Part shown: positions 7,700-17,600 of the stretch, one piece after another
How positions within the stretch are numbered: position 1 is the stretch's first letter
How the letters are laid out: the number at the start of each line of letters is the position of its first letter
Origin: Sphingopyxis macrogoltabida
GTDB taxonomy: Bacteria > Pseudomonadota > Alphaproteobacteria > Sphingomonadales > Sphingomonadaceae
DNA length: 64,000 bases
Reading direction: 5' to 3'
NCBI RefSeq assembly: GCF_001314325.1
Contig: NZ_CP009429.1
Coordinates: 4,712,501 to 4,776,500, forward strand
Notes under the pieces: generated by a model
What the model saw: only the letters and a program-made list of their open reading frames with translations
Databases searched by the model: none
What the model was told of the DNA's origin: nothing
Program-made: the position numbers and the translations under genes

Positions 7700-10312
7700 T
7701 CAGAATTTCGCCCGCACGCCGACCGAGAAGCGCCGCTCCGACAGGGCATAGCTATTGAGCGCGGTCGGGTTGAAATTGCTATATTCGCTCGTAGCCGATT
7801 TTTTCGGCATCAGGTTTTGTGCCTGCAGCGACAGGGCGAAATTCTCGGTCAGGTCGAAGCCGAGCTGGGCGTCGAGTTGCGACCGCGCGCCGATGAAGCT
7901 CGGCCGCCCTTCGGAAAATTCGAACACCGCCTCGTCGCGATAATTATAGGCGATTCGCGCCGAGAAAGGACCTTTTTCATAGAGGCCAACGAGGTTGTAG
8001 CTGTTCTTCGACACCGCAACGAGCGGGAAGCCGGCATTATCCTCCGAATCCGAATAGGTGTAGTTGGCGATGATGCCGAGGCCGTCGAACGGCGTGGGCA
8101 GGAAGTCGGCGAACTGCTGGATGCCGATCTCGAAGCCCTTGATCCGGGCGCTGGCGAGGTTTTCGGGTCGCGAGAAGGTGAGCTCGCGCCCCTGGTCGTC
8201 GAGGTCGAGGTCGACGCCGGTGGTCACGAAGCTGGCGATGAAATCCTGCACATCCTTGTAGAAGACCGCGCCCGAGATCAGCGAGCTCTTACCCGTATAA
8301 TATTCGAAGCTGACATCGGCCTGCGTCGAGATCGGCGGCTTGAGGTTCACATTGCCGCCGGTGACCGACAGGTTGGTCGCGTTGAAAAAGGTCGACGGCG
8401 CAAGGTCGGCGATCGACGCGCGCTGCATCGTCTGCGATCCCGAGACGCGGACCAGGAAATTGTCGGTGACGTTGAAGGCGATGTTCGCGCTGGGCAGGAC
8501 GTTCGTATAGCGGTTCTTGTCGTTGCGCAGCGTGCTGACCGTGCCGACGTTGACATAGCTATCGACCGACAGCCGGGTGCTGGCGATACGCACCCCGGCA
8601 TTCGCCTTGTACGGCATACCGAGGATCTCGCCCTCGCCCGATACCATCAGATAGGCGGCAAGCGTGCGTTCGCTGAAGTCATAGTCGCGCTGGAGGTTGG
8701 GCAGCAGCGTCGACCGGCCGTTCGCATCGGGATTGGGTTCGGCCGCCTGCGCGCGGGTGAAGACATAGTCGAAGGTCGGCGCGGTGCTGAGGAAGCCGCG
8801 CGGGAAGCTGCCCGCGATGTCGGGCAGAAAATCCCGTGGATCGACGAGATTCAGGAACGGCTCGATCTCGTCGGGGGTCGGCGTCACCTGGCTGCGATAG
8901 GCGTTCGACCGGGCGTGCAGGTCGGTATAGCGCACCCCGGCGGCGATGGTGACGCCGCCGCCGGTTTCGTAGCTGACGTCGAGCTTGCCGGTCCATTCCT
9001 CGAGCAGCCCGATCAGCCGGTTGCTGCGCACGCCGTTGTTCGCGGGATTGTACGACGCATAATCGGCGGGGTCGAAAGTGCCGCCGAGCGTCAGCGACGG
9101 GATGGTGTTATCGCGGAAATCGAAGGCGCCGGGGACGGGCGCGGCCGCCTGCAGCGTGATGATCTGGATCGTCTGGTCGATCGTGCCCTTGCTGTAATAG
9201 CCGTCGGCCTCGATCGTCAGCCCGCCGCTCTCATATTTGCCATTGAGCCCGTAGAGGAAGCTTTCGGTCGGCTCGTTGCGGATCTGCCCCGCGGTGGTGA
9301 CGGTGCCGTTGGCGTTGCCCGCAACCACCATGCCGTCCTCGACCACCGCATCGGTCACCGGATTGGCGCCGGTGGGCAGGCGGAACGCGAAAAAGTCCTG
9401 CCGGCGCCCGGTCTTGAGCTTCGAATAGAGCGCGTCGGCGGTGAGCGTGAATTCGGGCGTCACCTCGAACTGGATCGCGCCGTTGAGGCCGAGCCGCGAA
9501 CGGTCGACGGTGAACTGTTCATATTGCAGCAGCGCCGGGGTCGGCTGGACGATCGTGTCGCCGCCAGCGGCATAGTTGCGATTCAGGAAATTGTTGCGCT
9601 CGAAGGCCTGGGTGACCGACGTGCGCTTCTGATATTCGCCGGCGATCATGATGCCGATGCGGTCGTCGGCGAATTTCGTCGTCGCAAAGCCGGTGATCGC
9701 GGGTTCGAACTTGTCGCTGTTCTCCGAATAAACGCCCTGCACGCGCAGCGACGCGGTCGGCTCCTTGAACGAGAGCGGTTTCGGGGTGACGAGGTTGACC
9801 GTGCCGCCCAGCCCGCCCTCGGCTTGGCTGGCAAGCGGCGACTTGCGCACTTCGAGGCGGCCGAACAGGCTCGACGGCACCGAATCGAGCCCCGACGAGC
9901 GGCCGAGCTGGTCGTTCTCGGGCGGCGACAGCCGCGCCGACCAGCCGAGCAGGGTGCGCCCGTCGACTTCGACGCGGACCTGTTGCAGCCCGCGCACCGA
10001 CACCGACTGGCCCTCGCCGAAAACACGGGTGATCTGGACGCCGGTAACGCGCTGCAGCGCCTCGGCGACATTGGCGTCGGGAAGCTTGCCGACATCCTCG
10101 GCGGTGATGACGTCCATCACCTGCCCCGCCTCGCGCTTGATATCCGCCGCCCGCTCGAGTGATGCGCGAATGCCGGTCACGATGATTTCGCCTTCGGGCG
10201 TGTCCGCGCCCGCTTCCTGCGCATAGGCGGGTGCCGCCATCAGCACCGCGAGCGACACGCCGCCCGCCAGTTTCGCCGTCAAGGCGCCGCCCCGCTTCAT
10301 CCGAATAGCCAT
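7700..10312 (-). CDS. TonB-dependent receptor for carbohydrate uptake
   Basis: 870 aa from the ATG at 10312, which is preceded by GGGAGGACC. A signal peptide (LAGGVSLAVLMAAPAYAQ) is followed by the N-terminal motif EIIVTGIRASLERAADIKR and a plug domain (VITAEDVGKLPDANVAEALQ). This is the Xanthomonas/Caulobacter-type TonB receptor family linked to oligosaccharide uptake. The beta-barrel ends in a C-terminal Phe, as expected for BamA recognition. It should move uronate oligomers across the outer membrane with TonB-ExbBD energy. Two copies of the LacI-type operator lie upstream (10355 and 10492), and the beta-helix enzyme gene follows. Confidence 0.92.
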   Translation of the reverse strand: MAIRMKRGGALTAKLAGGVSLAVLMAAPAYAQEAGADTPEGEIIVTGIRASLERAADIKREAGQVMDVITAEDVGKLPDANVAEALQRVTGVQITRVFGEGQSVSVRGLQQVRVEVDGRTLLGWSARLSPPENDQLGRSSGLDSVPSSLFGRLEVRKSPLASQAEGGLGGTVNLVTPKPLSFKEPTASLRVQGVYSENSDKFEPAITGFATTKFADDRIGIMIAGEYQKRTSVTQAFERNNFLNRNYAAGGDTIVQPTPALLQYEQFTVDRSRLGLNGAIQFEVTPEFTLTADALYSKLKTGRRQDFFAFRLPTGANPVTDAVVEDGMVVAGNANGTVTTAGQIRNEPTESFLYGLNGKYESGGLTIEADGYYSKGTIDQTIQIITLQAAAPVPGAFDFRDNTIPSLTLGGTFDPADYASYNPANNGVRSNRLIGLLEEWTGKLDVSYETGGGVTIAAGVRYTDLHARSNAYRSQVTPTPDEIEPFLNLVDPRDFLPDIAGSFPRGFLSTAPTFDYVFTRAQAAEPNPDANGRSTLLPNLQRDYDFSERTLAAYLMVSGEGEILGMPYKANAGVRIASTRLSVDSYVNVGTVSTLRNDKNRYTNVLPSANIAFNVTDNFLVRVSGSQTMQRASIADLAPSTFFNATNLSVTGGNVNLKPPISTQADVSFEYYTGKSSLISGAVFYKDVQDFIASFVTTGVDLDLDDQGRELTFSRPENLASARIKGFEIGIQQFADFLPTPFDGLGIIANYTYSDSEDNAGFPLVAVSKNSYNLVGLYEKGPFSARIAYNYRDEAVFEFSEGRPSFIGARSQLDAQLGFDLTENFALSLQAQNLMPKKSATSEYSNFNPTALNSYALSERRFSVGVRAKF

Positions 10313-10354
10313 ATGGTCCTCCCTTTCGCAGCGCATCTCCGCCAAAGCAAGAAA

Positions 10355-10367
10355 TGACACCGGTTAC
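10355..10367 (+). promoter_or_regulatory. LacI-type operator upstream of the TonB receptor
   Basis: TGACACCGGTTAC lies 42 bp upstream of the receptor ATG. The same 13-mer occurs as its reverse complement at 10492-10504 and 13350-13362, and its GACACCGGT half matches the palindrome at 4766. The position would overlap a promoter or the early transcript, which fits repression. Confidence 0.75.
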
Positions 10368-10491
10368 TCTTGCAGGCAAAAACGGATCGACGCGCTTTTG
10401 CCATCCTTTTCCGAGAGCAAGCGGGAGGCCGCCGTTTTCGGCGGGCCGGACGCCCTCTCCCCCATCGATATCGTTTCGTTGACCGATTCAG

Positions 10492-10516
10492 GTAACCGGT
10501 GTCAGTAACAGGTGAC
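10492..10516 (+). promoter_or_regulatory. Second LacI-type operator plus degenerate copy
   Basis: GTAACCGGTGTCA (10492-10504) is the exact reverse complement of the 10355 site. A weaker copy, GTAACAGGTGAC (10505-10516), abuts it. Both lie in the 272-bp gap between the TonB receptor start and the kdgK end. Two operators about 137 bp apart could allow looping on the receptor promoter; that is inference. Nothing else recognisable is seen in this gap. Confidence 0.65.
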
Positions 10517-10584
10517 CTATTGGATGATCGATGTCAAGCGCGATTGTCGTACAACTTTGACCGCCCGGGCCGGCGCCGATGCGA

Positions 10585-11595
10585 TCAGCGCCGGACGTCG
10601 AGCCCGCCGGCGTGGAACGCCGCAATATCGGCGGCGCCGAAGCGGCTGGCATCGCCGGGCAGCGAATGTTTGAGGCAGGTGAGCGCGAGGCCGGTTTCGG
10701 CCATCGCGCGCGCATCGCCGCCCGCGCGCCAGGCGTGGAGCACCCCGGCGGCGAAGGCGTCGCCGGCGCCGATGCGATCGACGATGCCGGTCACGTCGAC
10801 CTCGCCGGTCTGGTGTGTGCTGTCCCGACGGTCGACGCGCGCGGCGACGCGGTGATGGTCGGCGGTAAGGACATGTCGCGCGGTCGAGGCGATGATCCGC
10901 AGGTCGGGGAAGGCAGCAAAGCCCGCCTCCGCCGCCTCGCGCCGCCGGTCTTCGCCCTCGCCGCCGAAATCCTTGCCGAGGACGAGCGACAGGTCGCGGT
11001 GGTTGCCGAAGAATATATCGGCGAGGCCGATCAGTTCGCCGAGGATCGCGCGCGGATCGCTGTCCCACGCCTGCCACAGCATCGCGCGGTAATTGCCGTC
11101 GAAGCTGACCGGCACGCCGAGCCGCTTTGCCGCGCGCGCCGCCGCCAGCGCCGCTTCGGCCGAACGCGGCCCGAGCGCGGGGGTGATCCCCGACAAGTGC
11201 AGCAGCCCCGCTCCGGCGAGCAGCGCGTCCCAGTCATAATCCTCCGCACCGCGCGCGGCGAAGCTCGATCCGGCGCGGTCGTAGACGATCTCGGAGGCGC
11301 GCAGCCCGGCCCCGACGCTGAGGAAATAGAGCCCCATCCGCCCCGCGCCGGTCGCGACCGCGCCGCAATCGACGCCCGCGCCGCGCACCGCCGCCACCGC
11401 CCCGCGCCCGAGTGCATTGGCGGGAACCGTGCTCACCATCGCACAGTCGTGGCCGAGATGGGCGAGCCCGATCGCGACATTCGCCTCGGCCCCGCCGACA
11501 TGGAGCGCGAGCGCCGGCGACTGCATCAGCAGTTCGTTGCCCGGCGCGGTGAGGCGGATCAGCAGTTCGCCGAAGAAGACGAGACGGTCCGGCAT
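10585..11595 (-). CDS. kdgK: 2-keto-3-deoxygluconate kinase (PfkB family)
   Basis: 336 aa ribokinase-like sugar kinase. The first PfkB signature region reads HVGGAEANVAIGLAHLG near residues 32-48. The second, RIGAGDAFAAG, ends at residue 284 with the catalytic Asp at 279. KdgK phosphorylates 2-keto-3-deoxygluconate (KDG) to KDPG for cleavage by the Entner-Doudoroff aldolase, which is not in this window. It is the last gene of kduI-kduD-kdgK, 9 bp after kduD, which supports KDG as the substrate over other sugars of this family. Confidence 0.9.
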   Translation of the reverse strand: MPDRLVFFGELLIRLTAPGNELLMQSPALALHVGGAEANVAIGLAHLGHDCAMVSTVPANALGRGAVAAVRGAGVDCGAVATGAGRMGLYFLSVGAGLRASEIVYDRAGSSFAARGAEDYDWDALLAGAGLLHLSGITPALGPRSAEAALAAARAAKRLGVPVSFDGNYRAMLWQAWDSDPRAILGELIGLADIFFGNHRDLSLVLGKDFGGEGEDRRREAAEAGFAAFPDLRIIASTARHVLTADHHRVAARVDRRDSTHQTGEVDVTGIVDRIGAGDAFAAGVLHAWRAGGDARAMAETGLALTCLKHSLPGDASRFGAADIAAFHAGGLDVRR

Positions 11596-11604
11596 GGCGG
11601 GATG

Positions 11605-12372
11605 CTAGCGTGCGAGCCAGCCGCCGTCGACGGCGAGGATATGGCCCTGCACATAGTCCGAGGCCGGCGACGCGAGGAACACGGCAGCGCCGCCGATATC
11701 CTCGGGGCCGCCCCAGCGGCCGGCGGGGATGCGCTCGACGATCTGGCGATTGCGCGTTTCGTCGCCCTGCAACGCCGCGGTGTTGTTCGTCGCGATATAG
11801 CCGGGGGCGATCGCGTTGACGTTGACGCCCTTCGCCGCCCATTCGTTCGCGAGCAGCTTGGTCAGCCCGCCGACCCCCGATTTCGACGCGGTGTAGCTCG
11901 GCACCCTTATGCCGCCCTGAAAGGTCAGCATCGAGGCGATGTTGATGATCTTGCCCGCTCCCCCCTCTTTCTGGATCCGCGCGATCATGTGGCGACCGAC
12001 GCTCTGACAGAGGAAGAAGAGCGACTTCAGATTGGTGTCCATCACTGCGTCCCAGTCGGCTTCGGTAAAGTCAACGGCGTCGGCGCGGCGAATGATCCCG
12101 GCATTGTTAACGAGAATGTCGATCCGCCCGAATTCGGCGACCACCGCATCGACGAGCGGCTGCACTGCACCGACGCTCGACAGGTCGGCGGCGAAGTTGT
12201 CGGCCTTGCGGCCAAGCGCGCGCACCTTGCCGACGGTTTCATCGGCAGGAGAACGCCCCGCAGCGGCGATGTCGGCGCCCGCCCCGGCGAGCGCCAGCGC
12301 GATCCCCTGCCCGATGCCGGTGTTGGCGCCGGTGACGAGCGCGACTTTTCCGGCGAGGTCGAACATCTTCAT
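11605..12372 (-). CDS. kduD: 2-keto-3-deoxygluconate 5-dehydrogenase (SDR family)
   Basis: 255 aa short-chain dehydrogenase. The NAD(P)-binding TGANTGIG spans residues 14-21, NNAG lies near 89-92, and the catalytic Ser/Tyr/Lys are at about 147, 160 and 164 (SYTASK). KduD reduces 2,5-diketo-3-deoxygluconate made by KduI to KDG. I chose the ATG at 12372, which has AAAGG just upstream; the frame opens further upstream through a REP-like repeat, but that part is not protein-like. It lies between kduI and kdgK, matching the pathway order. Confidence 0.92.
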   Translation of the reverse strand: MKMFDLAGKVALVTGANTGIGQGIALALAGAGADIAAAGRSPADETVGKVRALGRKADNFAADLSSVGAVQPLVDAVVAEFGRIDILVNNAGIIRRADAVDFTEADWDAVMDTNLKSLFFLCQSVGRHMIARIQKEGGAGKIINIASMLTFQGGIRVPSYTASKSGVGGLTKLLANEWAAKGVNVNAIAPGYIATNNTAALQGDETRNRQIVERIPAGRWGGPEDIGGAAVFLASPASDYVQGHILAVDGGWLAR

Positions 12373-12384
12373 TCTCTTACCTTT

Positions 12385-12457
12385 CGTCATGCCGGACTTG
12401 ATCCGGCATCCATCGCCGCGACCGTGCATGGACCCCGGATCCAGTCCGGGGTGACGA
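12385..12457. repeat. REP-like inverted repeat pair, type A
   Basis: Two short palindromic units in opposite orientation: CGTCATGCCGGACTTGATCC at 12385 and its near complement ending GGGGTGACGA at 12457. The unit recurs at 19315 and 53147. It sits between kduI and kduD inside an operon and could fold in the mRNA, so it may affect relative expression. Confidence 0.85.
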
Positions 12458-12465
12458 TGAATGGC

Positions 12466-13302
12466 TTACTTCAACTGGCAGATGTCGAGGACGTTCATGT
12501 CGGTATAGTCGAGATTCTCGCCGCCCATCGCCCAGATGAAGGCATATTTCTTCGTCCCCGACCCCATGTGGATCGACCAGGGAGGGCTGATCACCGCTTC
12601 CTCGTTCGCGATCACGATGTGCCGCATGCTGTCGGGCTCGCCCATATAATGGAAGATGCGGTCATTCTCTTCGGGCAGGTCGAAATAGAGATAGATTTCG
12701 CTGCGCCGGTCGTGGAGGTGCGGCGGCATCGTGTTCCACACGCTGCCCTCTTCGAGCACGGTGAGCCCGAGCAGCAATTGCGCGCTCTCGCATACGCCCG
12801 GAATGACGAGCTGATAGATCGTCCGCTGGTTCGAATTGGCAAGGTCGCCGCGCGCGAGCGGGTTCGCCTGATCGAGCGTGATGTGCTGGATCGGGCAGAT
12901 CTTGTGCGCCGGAAGCGACGCCAGATAGAAGCGCGCGCCGTCGCCTTCGAAGACCACCTCCTTCGACCCCATCGGGATATAGAGGCATTCCTTGTTCTTC
13001 ATCGCAAAGCGCTGGCCATCGACGCTGATCGCGCCGTCGGTGCCGATATTGACCGCCGCCATCTCGCGCCGTTCGAGGAAGGGATGCCCCGCCGCCGAAG
13101 CCGGCTCGCTCTGGTCGGGAAGCCGCAGCGCGCCCCCCTTCGGCACCGCGCCGCCGATGACGAAGCGCTCATTGTGCGAATAGTTGAGGTTGACCCTGCC
13201 GTCGGCGAACATGCCCGGGACAAGATAGCGATCGCGCAGCGCGTCATTGTCCACGCATTCCATCATGTCGGGATGGGTCGCGTGATAAGTTTTGGCAAAC
13301 AT
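12466..13302 (-). CDS. kduI: 5-keto-4-deoxyuronate isomerase
   Basis: 278 aa, the normal KduI length, opening [15 protein letters not shown]. The cupin metal-binding region [15 protein letters not shown] lies near residues 193-207, and the C-terminus is [14 protein letters not shown], close to known KduI ends. KduI isomerises 5-keto-4-deoxyuronate, the open form of unsaturated uronate released by lyases and GH88/105 hydrolases, to 2,5-diketo-3-deoxygluconate. It is the first gene of kduI-kduD-kdgK, with the operator at 13350 about 48 bp upstream. Confidence 0.95.
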   Translation of the reverse strand: MFAKTYHATHPDMMECVDNDALRDRYLVPGMFADGRVNLNYSHNERFVIGGAVPKGGALRLPDQSEPASAAGHPFLERREMAAVNIGTDGAISVDGQRFAMKNKECLYIPMGSKEVVFEGDGARFYLASLPAHKICPIQHITLDQANPLARGDLANSNQRTIYQLVIPGVCESAQLLLGLTVLEEGSVWNTMPPHLHDRRSEIYLYFDLPEENDRIFHYMGEPDSMRHIVIANEEAVISPPWSIHMGSGTKKYAFIWAMGGENLDYTDMNVLDICQLK

Positions 13303-13349
13303 GATGATCCTCGTCCCGTCTTCGTCGTCGCTATCTGCTAAACCCGATG

Positions 13350-13362
13350 GTAACCGGTGTCA
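13350..13362 (+). promoter_or_regulatory. LacI-type operator upstream of kduI
   Basis: GTAACCGGTGTCA, identical to the copy at 10492-10504, lies 48 bp upstream of the kduI start. It is also 138 bp from the divergent RND membrane fusion gene, but the pattern of all sites ties it to uronate genes. Confidence 0.75.
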
Positions 13363-13500
13363 ATGCTGCGGCGTCGATGCGCGGGCAAAATTGTCGCACT
13401 TTGTCGCAAAGCCCTGAAAGCGCTTGCATGGCGCCTTCCAAATGGTGGAATAGGCATCATTCCTCCCCCGCCGTCGGCGGACCGACACGAGATAATAATT

Positions 13501-14685
13501 ATGCAGGACAACAGGCCGCTGCTCCGCGCGGGAGCCTTGTGTGCCATGATGCTGTCGCTGGGCGCTTGCGCCGGCAAGGACGACGAGGGCGGGCGCGGGC
13601 GCGGCGCCCCCGAGGTCGGCTATGTCACGGCCGTGGTACAGGCGGTTCCGGTCACCACCCAGCTCGGCGGCCGCACCGTCGCGTTCGAGACGAGCGAGGT
13701 GCGTCCGCAGGTGAACGGCCTGATCCGCCGCCGCCTGTTCGCCGAAGGCAGCTTCGTGCGCGCCGGGCAGCCGCTCTACCAGATCGACGCCAGCCTTTAT
13801 CAGGCGGCGGCGGATCAGGCCGCGGCGAATCTGGCGAGCGCGCGGGCAAGCGCGCAGGCGGCCGACGAAAAGGCAAAGCGCTTCGAGCCGCTCGCGAAGA
13901 TGCAGGCGGTCGCCGAGCAGGATTATACCGACGCGCTGGCGCAGGCGCGCGTCGCGCGTGCCACCGTAGCGCAAAATGCCGCGGCGCTCGAAACCGCGCG
14001 CATCAACCTCCGCTACACGACGCTTTCCGCGCCGATCAGCGGCCGGATCGGGCGCAGCCTTGCCACCCCCGGCGCGCTGGTCAGCGCGAGCCAGTCGGAG
14101 CCGCTGGCGACGATCCAGCAGACCGATCCCATCTATGTCGACATGCAGCAGTCGAGCGCCGAACTCATCCGGCTGCGCCAGGCGCTGGCGAGCGGCGGCA
14201 CCCAGCCCGGCAGCACGACGGTGCGGTTGAAGCTGGAGGACGGCAGCGATTACGGGTTCGCCGGCACCGTCCAGTTTTCGGAGATCGCGGTCAGCGAAGC
14301 GACGGGCACGGTGACGCTGCGCGCGCGCTTCCCCAATCCCAAGGGGCTGTTGCTGCCCGGCATGTTCGTCACCGCGCTGTTCGACCAGTCGGTCAACCCC
14401 GCCGCGATGCTGGTGCCACAGGCCGCGGTGCAGCGCGATTTCGACGGATCGGCGTTCGTCTACCTCGTCGGCAAGGACAACAAGGCGGCGCGGCGCAAGG
14501 TCACCGCCGAGCGGACGGTCGGCGCCAACTGGGTCGTCACCGAGGGGCTGAAGTCCGGCGAAAAGATCATCACGCAGGGAATCGGCAACCTCAAGGCCGG
14601 AGCGCCGATCAAGCCGGTTCCGGCGAGCACGCCGCAGCGGGTCGGGGCGCCCGCGGCCAAGGGCGCGGCAGCGAAAGGAACTTAA
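13501..14685 (+). CDS. RND efflux periplasmic adaptor (membrane fusion lipoprotein)
   Basis: 394 aa. The ATG at 13501 gives a lipoprotein signal with lipobox LGACAG, so Cys near residue 21 is the likely lipid anchor; an upstream in-frame start would bury this signal. It has the HlyD/AcrA plan: a beta-barrel/lipoyl start (VRPQVNGLIRRRLFAEGSFVRAGQPLYQID), an Ala-rich alpha-hairpin coiled coil around residues 95-170, and a second lipoyl half (TTLSAPISGRIGRS). It should link the inner-membrane pump to the outer-membrane channel. The permease gene follows 6 bp later. Confidence 0.93.
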   Translation: MQDNRPLLRAGALCAMMLSLGACAGKDDEGGRGRGAPEVGYVTAVVQAVPVTTQLGGRTVAFETSEVRPQVNGLIRRRLFAEGSFVRAGQPLYQIDASLYQAAADQAAANLASARASAQAADEKAKRFEPLAKMQAVAEQDYTDALAQARVARATVAQNAAALETARINLRYTTLSAPISGRIGRSLATPGALVSASQSEPLATIQQTDPIYVDMQQSSAELIRLRQALASGGTQPGSTTVRLKLEDGSDYGFAGTVQFSEIAVSEATGTVTLRARFPNPKGLLLPGMFVTALFDQSVNPAAMLVPQAAVQRDFDGSAFVYLVGKDNKAARRKVTAERTVGANWVVTEGLKSGEKIITQGIGNLKAGAPIKPVPASTPQRVGAPAAKGAAAKGT

Positions 14686-14691
14686 GGGCCC

Positions 14692-17600
14692 ATGTCGCGC
14701 CTTTTCATCGACCGGCCGATCTTTGCCTGGGTGCTGGCGATCATCGTCATGCTCGGCGGGCTGGGCGCGCTCTTTTCGCTGCCGATCGAGCAATATCCCG
14801 ATATCGCCCCGGCGCAGGTCAATATCCGCGCCAACTATCCGGGCGCGTCTGCCGAGACGATTGAGAACAGCGTCACGCAGGTGCTCGAACAGCAACTGAC
14901 CGGGATCGACGGCCTGCTCTATTTCAGCTCGCAGTCGAGCTCGCGCGGGCAGGCGAGCATCACCGCGATCTTCGAGAAGGGCACCGACCCCGACATTGCG
15001 CAGGTCCAGGTCCAGAACAAGATCCAGACCGCGATTTCGCGCCTGCCGCAGCAGGTGCAGCAACAGGGCATCCGCGTCACCAAGTCGAACGCCGACACGC
15101 TGCTCCTCGTCGCCGTCTATGATTCGACGAACACCCGGTCGAACCAGGACGTGTCCGACTATATGGCGTCGAACATCCAGGACCCGCTGTCGCGCGTCGA
15201 GGGGGTCGGCGACGTCAACATCTTCGGCGCGCCGCACGCGATGCGCATCTGGCTGAACCCGCAGCGGCTGGCGGCGATGTCGCTGATGCCGAGCGACGTC
15301 ATCTCGGCGATCACCGCGCAGAACAGCGAGGTCGCCGCTGGCGACGTCGGCGGCCTTCCCGCGCCGCAGGGCCAGATGCTCAACGCGACGGTCACCGCGC
15401 AGTCGCGGATGCAGACGGTCGAGGAGTTCGAGAATATCGTCCTCAAGACGCTCCCCGACGGGTCGAGCGTGCGCATCAAGGATATCGCGCGGGTCGAGGT
15501 CGGCGCCGAAAGCTATGCCGTCATCAGCCGCATCAACGGCCATCCCGGCGCCGGCATGTCGATTTCGCTGTCACCGGGGTCCGACGCGCTCGAAACCGCC
15601 GACCGGGTGAAAGCGCGGATGGCGGAACTCGCCGCCGATTTCCCCGACGGCGTGACCTACAGCTACGCCAACGACGCGACCGCCTTCATCAAGCTGTCGG
15701 TGAGCGAGGTGCAGAAATCGCTGTTCGAGGCGATCCTGCTCGTCATCCTCGTCATGTTCGTCTTTCTGCAGAGCTGGCGCGCGGTGCTGATACCCGCGAT
15801 CGCGGTGCCGGTGGTGCTGCTCGGCACCTTCGGCATTTTCTATATGGCGGGATTCAGCATCAATACGATGACGCTGTTCGGGCTGACGCTCGCCATCGGC
15901 CTGCTCGTCGACGATGCGATCGTCGTCGTCGAGAATGTCGAGCGATTGATGGAAGAAAATCCCGGCATGTCGGCGCGCGAGGCGACGATCCAGTCGATGC
16001 AGGAATTGCAGGTCGCGCTGATCGCGATCGCGCTCGTGCTGTCGGCGGTGTTCATGCCGATGGCCTTCTTCGGCGGCTCGACCGGCGTCATCTACCGGCA
16101 ATTCTCGATCACCATCGTCTCGGCGATGGCGCTGTCGGTGCTCGTCGCGCTGATCCTGAGCCCCGCGCTGACCTCGAGCCTGCTCAAGCCCAAGACGCAT
16201 GGCGAGACGGCGGAGACGCACCGCTTTCCGCGCCTCCACGCGCTTGGCGAGCGGCTGAAGAACGGCTTCAACACCCGTTTCGACCGCACCGTGAACCGCT
16301 ATGTCGGCAGCGTCGGCGCGGTGGTCGACCGCAAATGGCTGTTCCTCGGCATCTATGCCGTCATCCTCGTCCTGCTCGCGGTGCTGTTCCTGCGCCTGCC
16401 GAGCGGCTTCCTGCCAAACGAGGATCAGGGCCGCGTCCAGGTCCAGTTCCGCCTGCCCGCCGGCGCCACCCAGGAGCGCACGCTCGAGGTGCGTAACGCG
16501 GTCGAAGATTATTTCCTGACCCACGAAAAGGCGAACACCGGCGCGCTGTTCCTGATCGCCGGCGGCGGCGGCGGGGCCGCGGCAGGCCAGAACACCGGCC
16601 AGGGATATGTCAATCTTGTCGACTGGGACGACCGGCCGGGCGACGAGAACACCGCCGATGCGATCACCGAACGCGCGCGCAAGGCACTGAGCGGGCTGCG
16701 CGACGCACAGGTCTTCGCGCTCGTTCCCGGCGCGGTCCGCGGGCTCGGCGACACGTCGGGGTTCACGATGCAGTTCCAGAATCGCGGCGGGCTCAGCCGC
16801 GAACAATTCTCTGCCGCGCGCGACCGGCTGCTCGCGATGGCGAACGCCAATCCCAAGCTGACCTCGGTGCGCCTCAGCGACCTTCCCGACGTCGCGACGC
16901 TCAAGGTCGATATCGATACCCAGCGGCTGACCGCCTATGGGCTCACTAACAGCGACGTGAACAATACCCTCGCGACCGCCTGGGGTGGCCGCTACGTCAA
17001 TGATTTCATCGACAAGGGCCGCGTCAAGCGCGTCTATGTCCAGGGCGACGCGCCCTATCGCGCCAAGCCCGAAGACCTCGGTCAATGGTATGTCCGCTCG
17101 GCCGATGGCGAGATGTCGCCTTTCTCGGCCTTTTCGCGGATCGGCTGGGCGACCACCCCCGCGACCACGTCGCGCTTCCAGGGTGTTTCGGCGTTCGAGA
17201 TTTCGGGCCAGCCGTCCGCCGGGGTCAGCTCGGGCGAGGCGATGGACGAAATGGAAGCGATGGCGGCGCAGATTCCCGGGACCAGCGTCGCCTGGTCGGG
17301 TTCCTCCTATCAGGAGCGGCTGTCGTCGGGGCAGGCGCCCTTCCTCTACGCGATTTCGCTGCTCGTCGTTTTCCTATGCCTCGCGGCGCTCTACGAAAGC
17401 TGGTCGATCCCGCTCGCGGTGATCCTGATCGTCCCGCTCGGGCTGATCGGCGCGGTGTTCGCGGTGACGCTGCGCGGGCTCGAGAATGACGTCTATCTCC
17501 AGATCGGGCTGCTCACGACGATGGGGCTCGCGGCGAAAAATGCGATCCTGATGATCGAATTCGCCGAACAGGAGGAACGCAAGGGCAAGCGCGTGATCGA

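Noticed and set aside
7670..10162. Long plus-strand open frame opposite the TonB receptor
   Set aside because: It is Arg/Glu/Asp/Gly-rich with no recognisable domain, and arises from high third-position G+C opposite a clear receptor gene.
13350..13501. Control of the RND efflux operon by the uronate operator
   Set aside because: The operator is 138 bp from the efflux start and 48 bp from kduI; all other copies are with uronate genes, so kduI is the better target.
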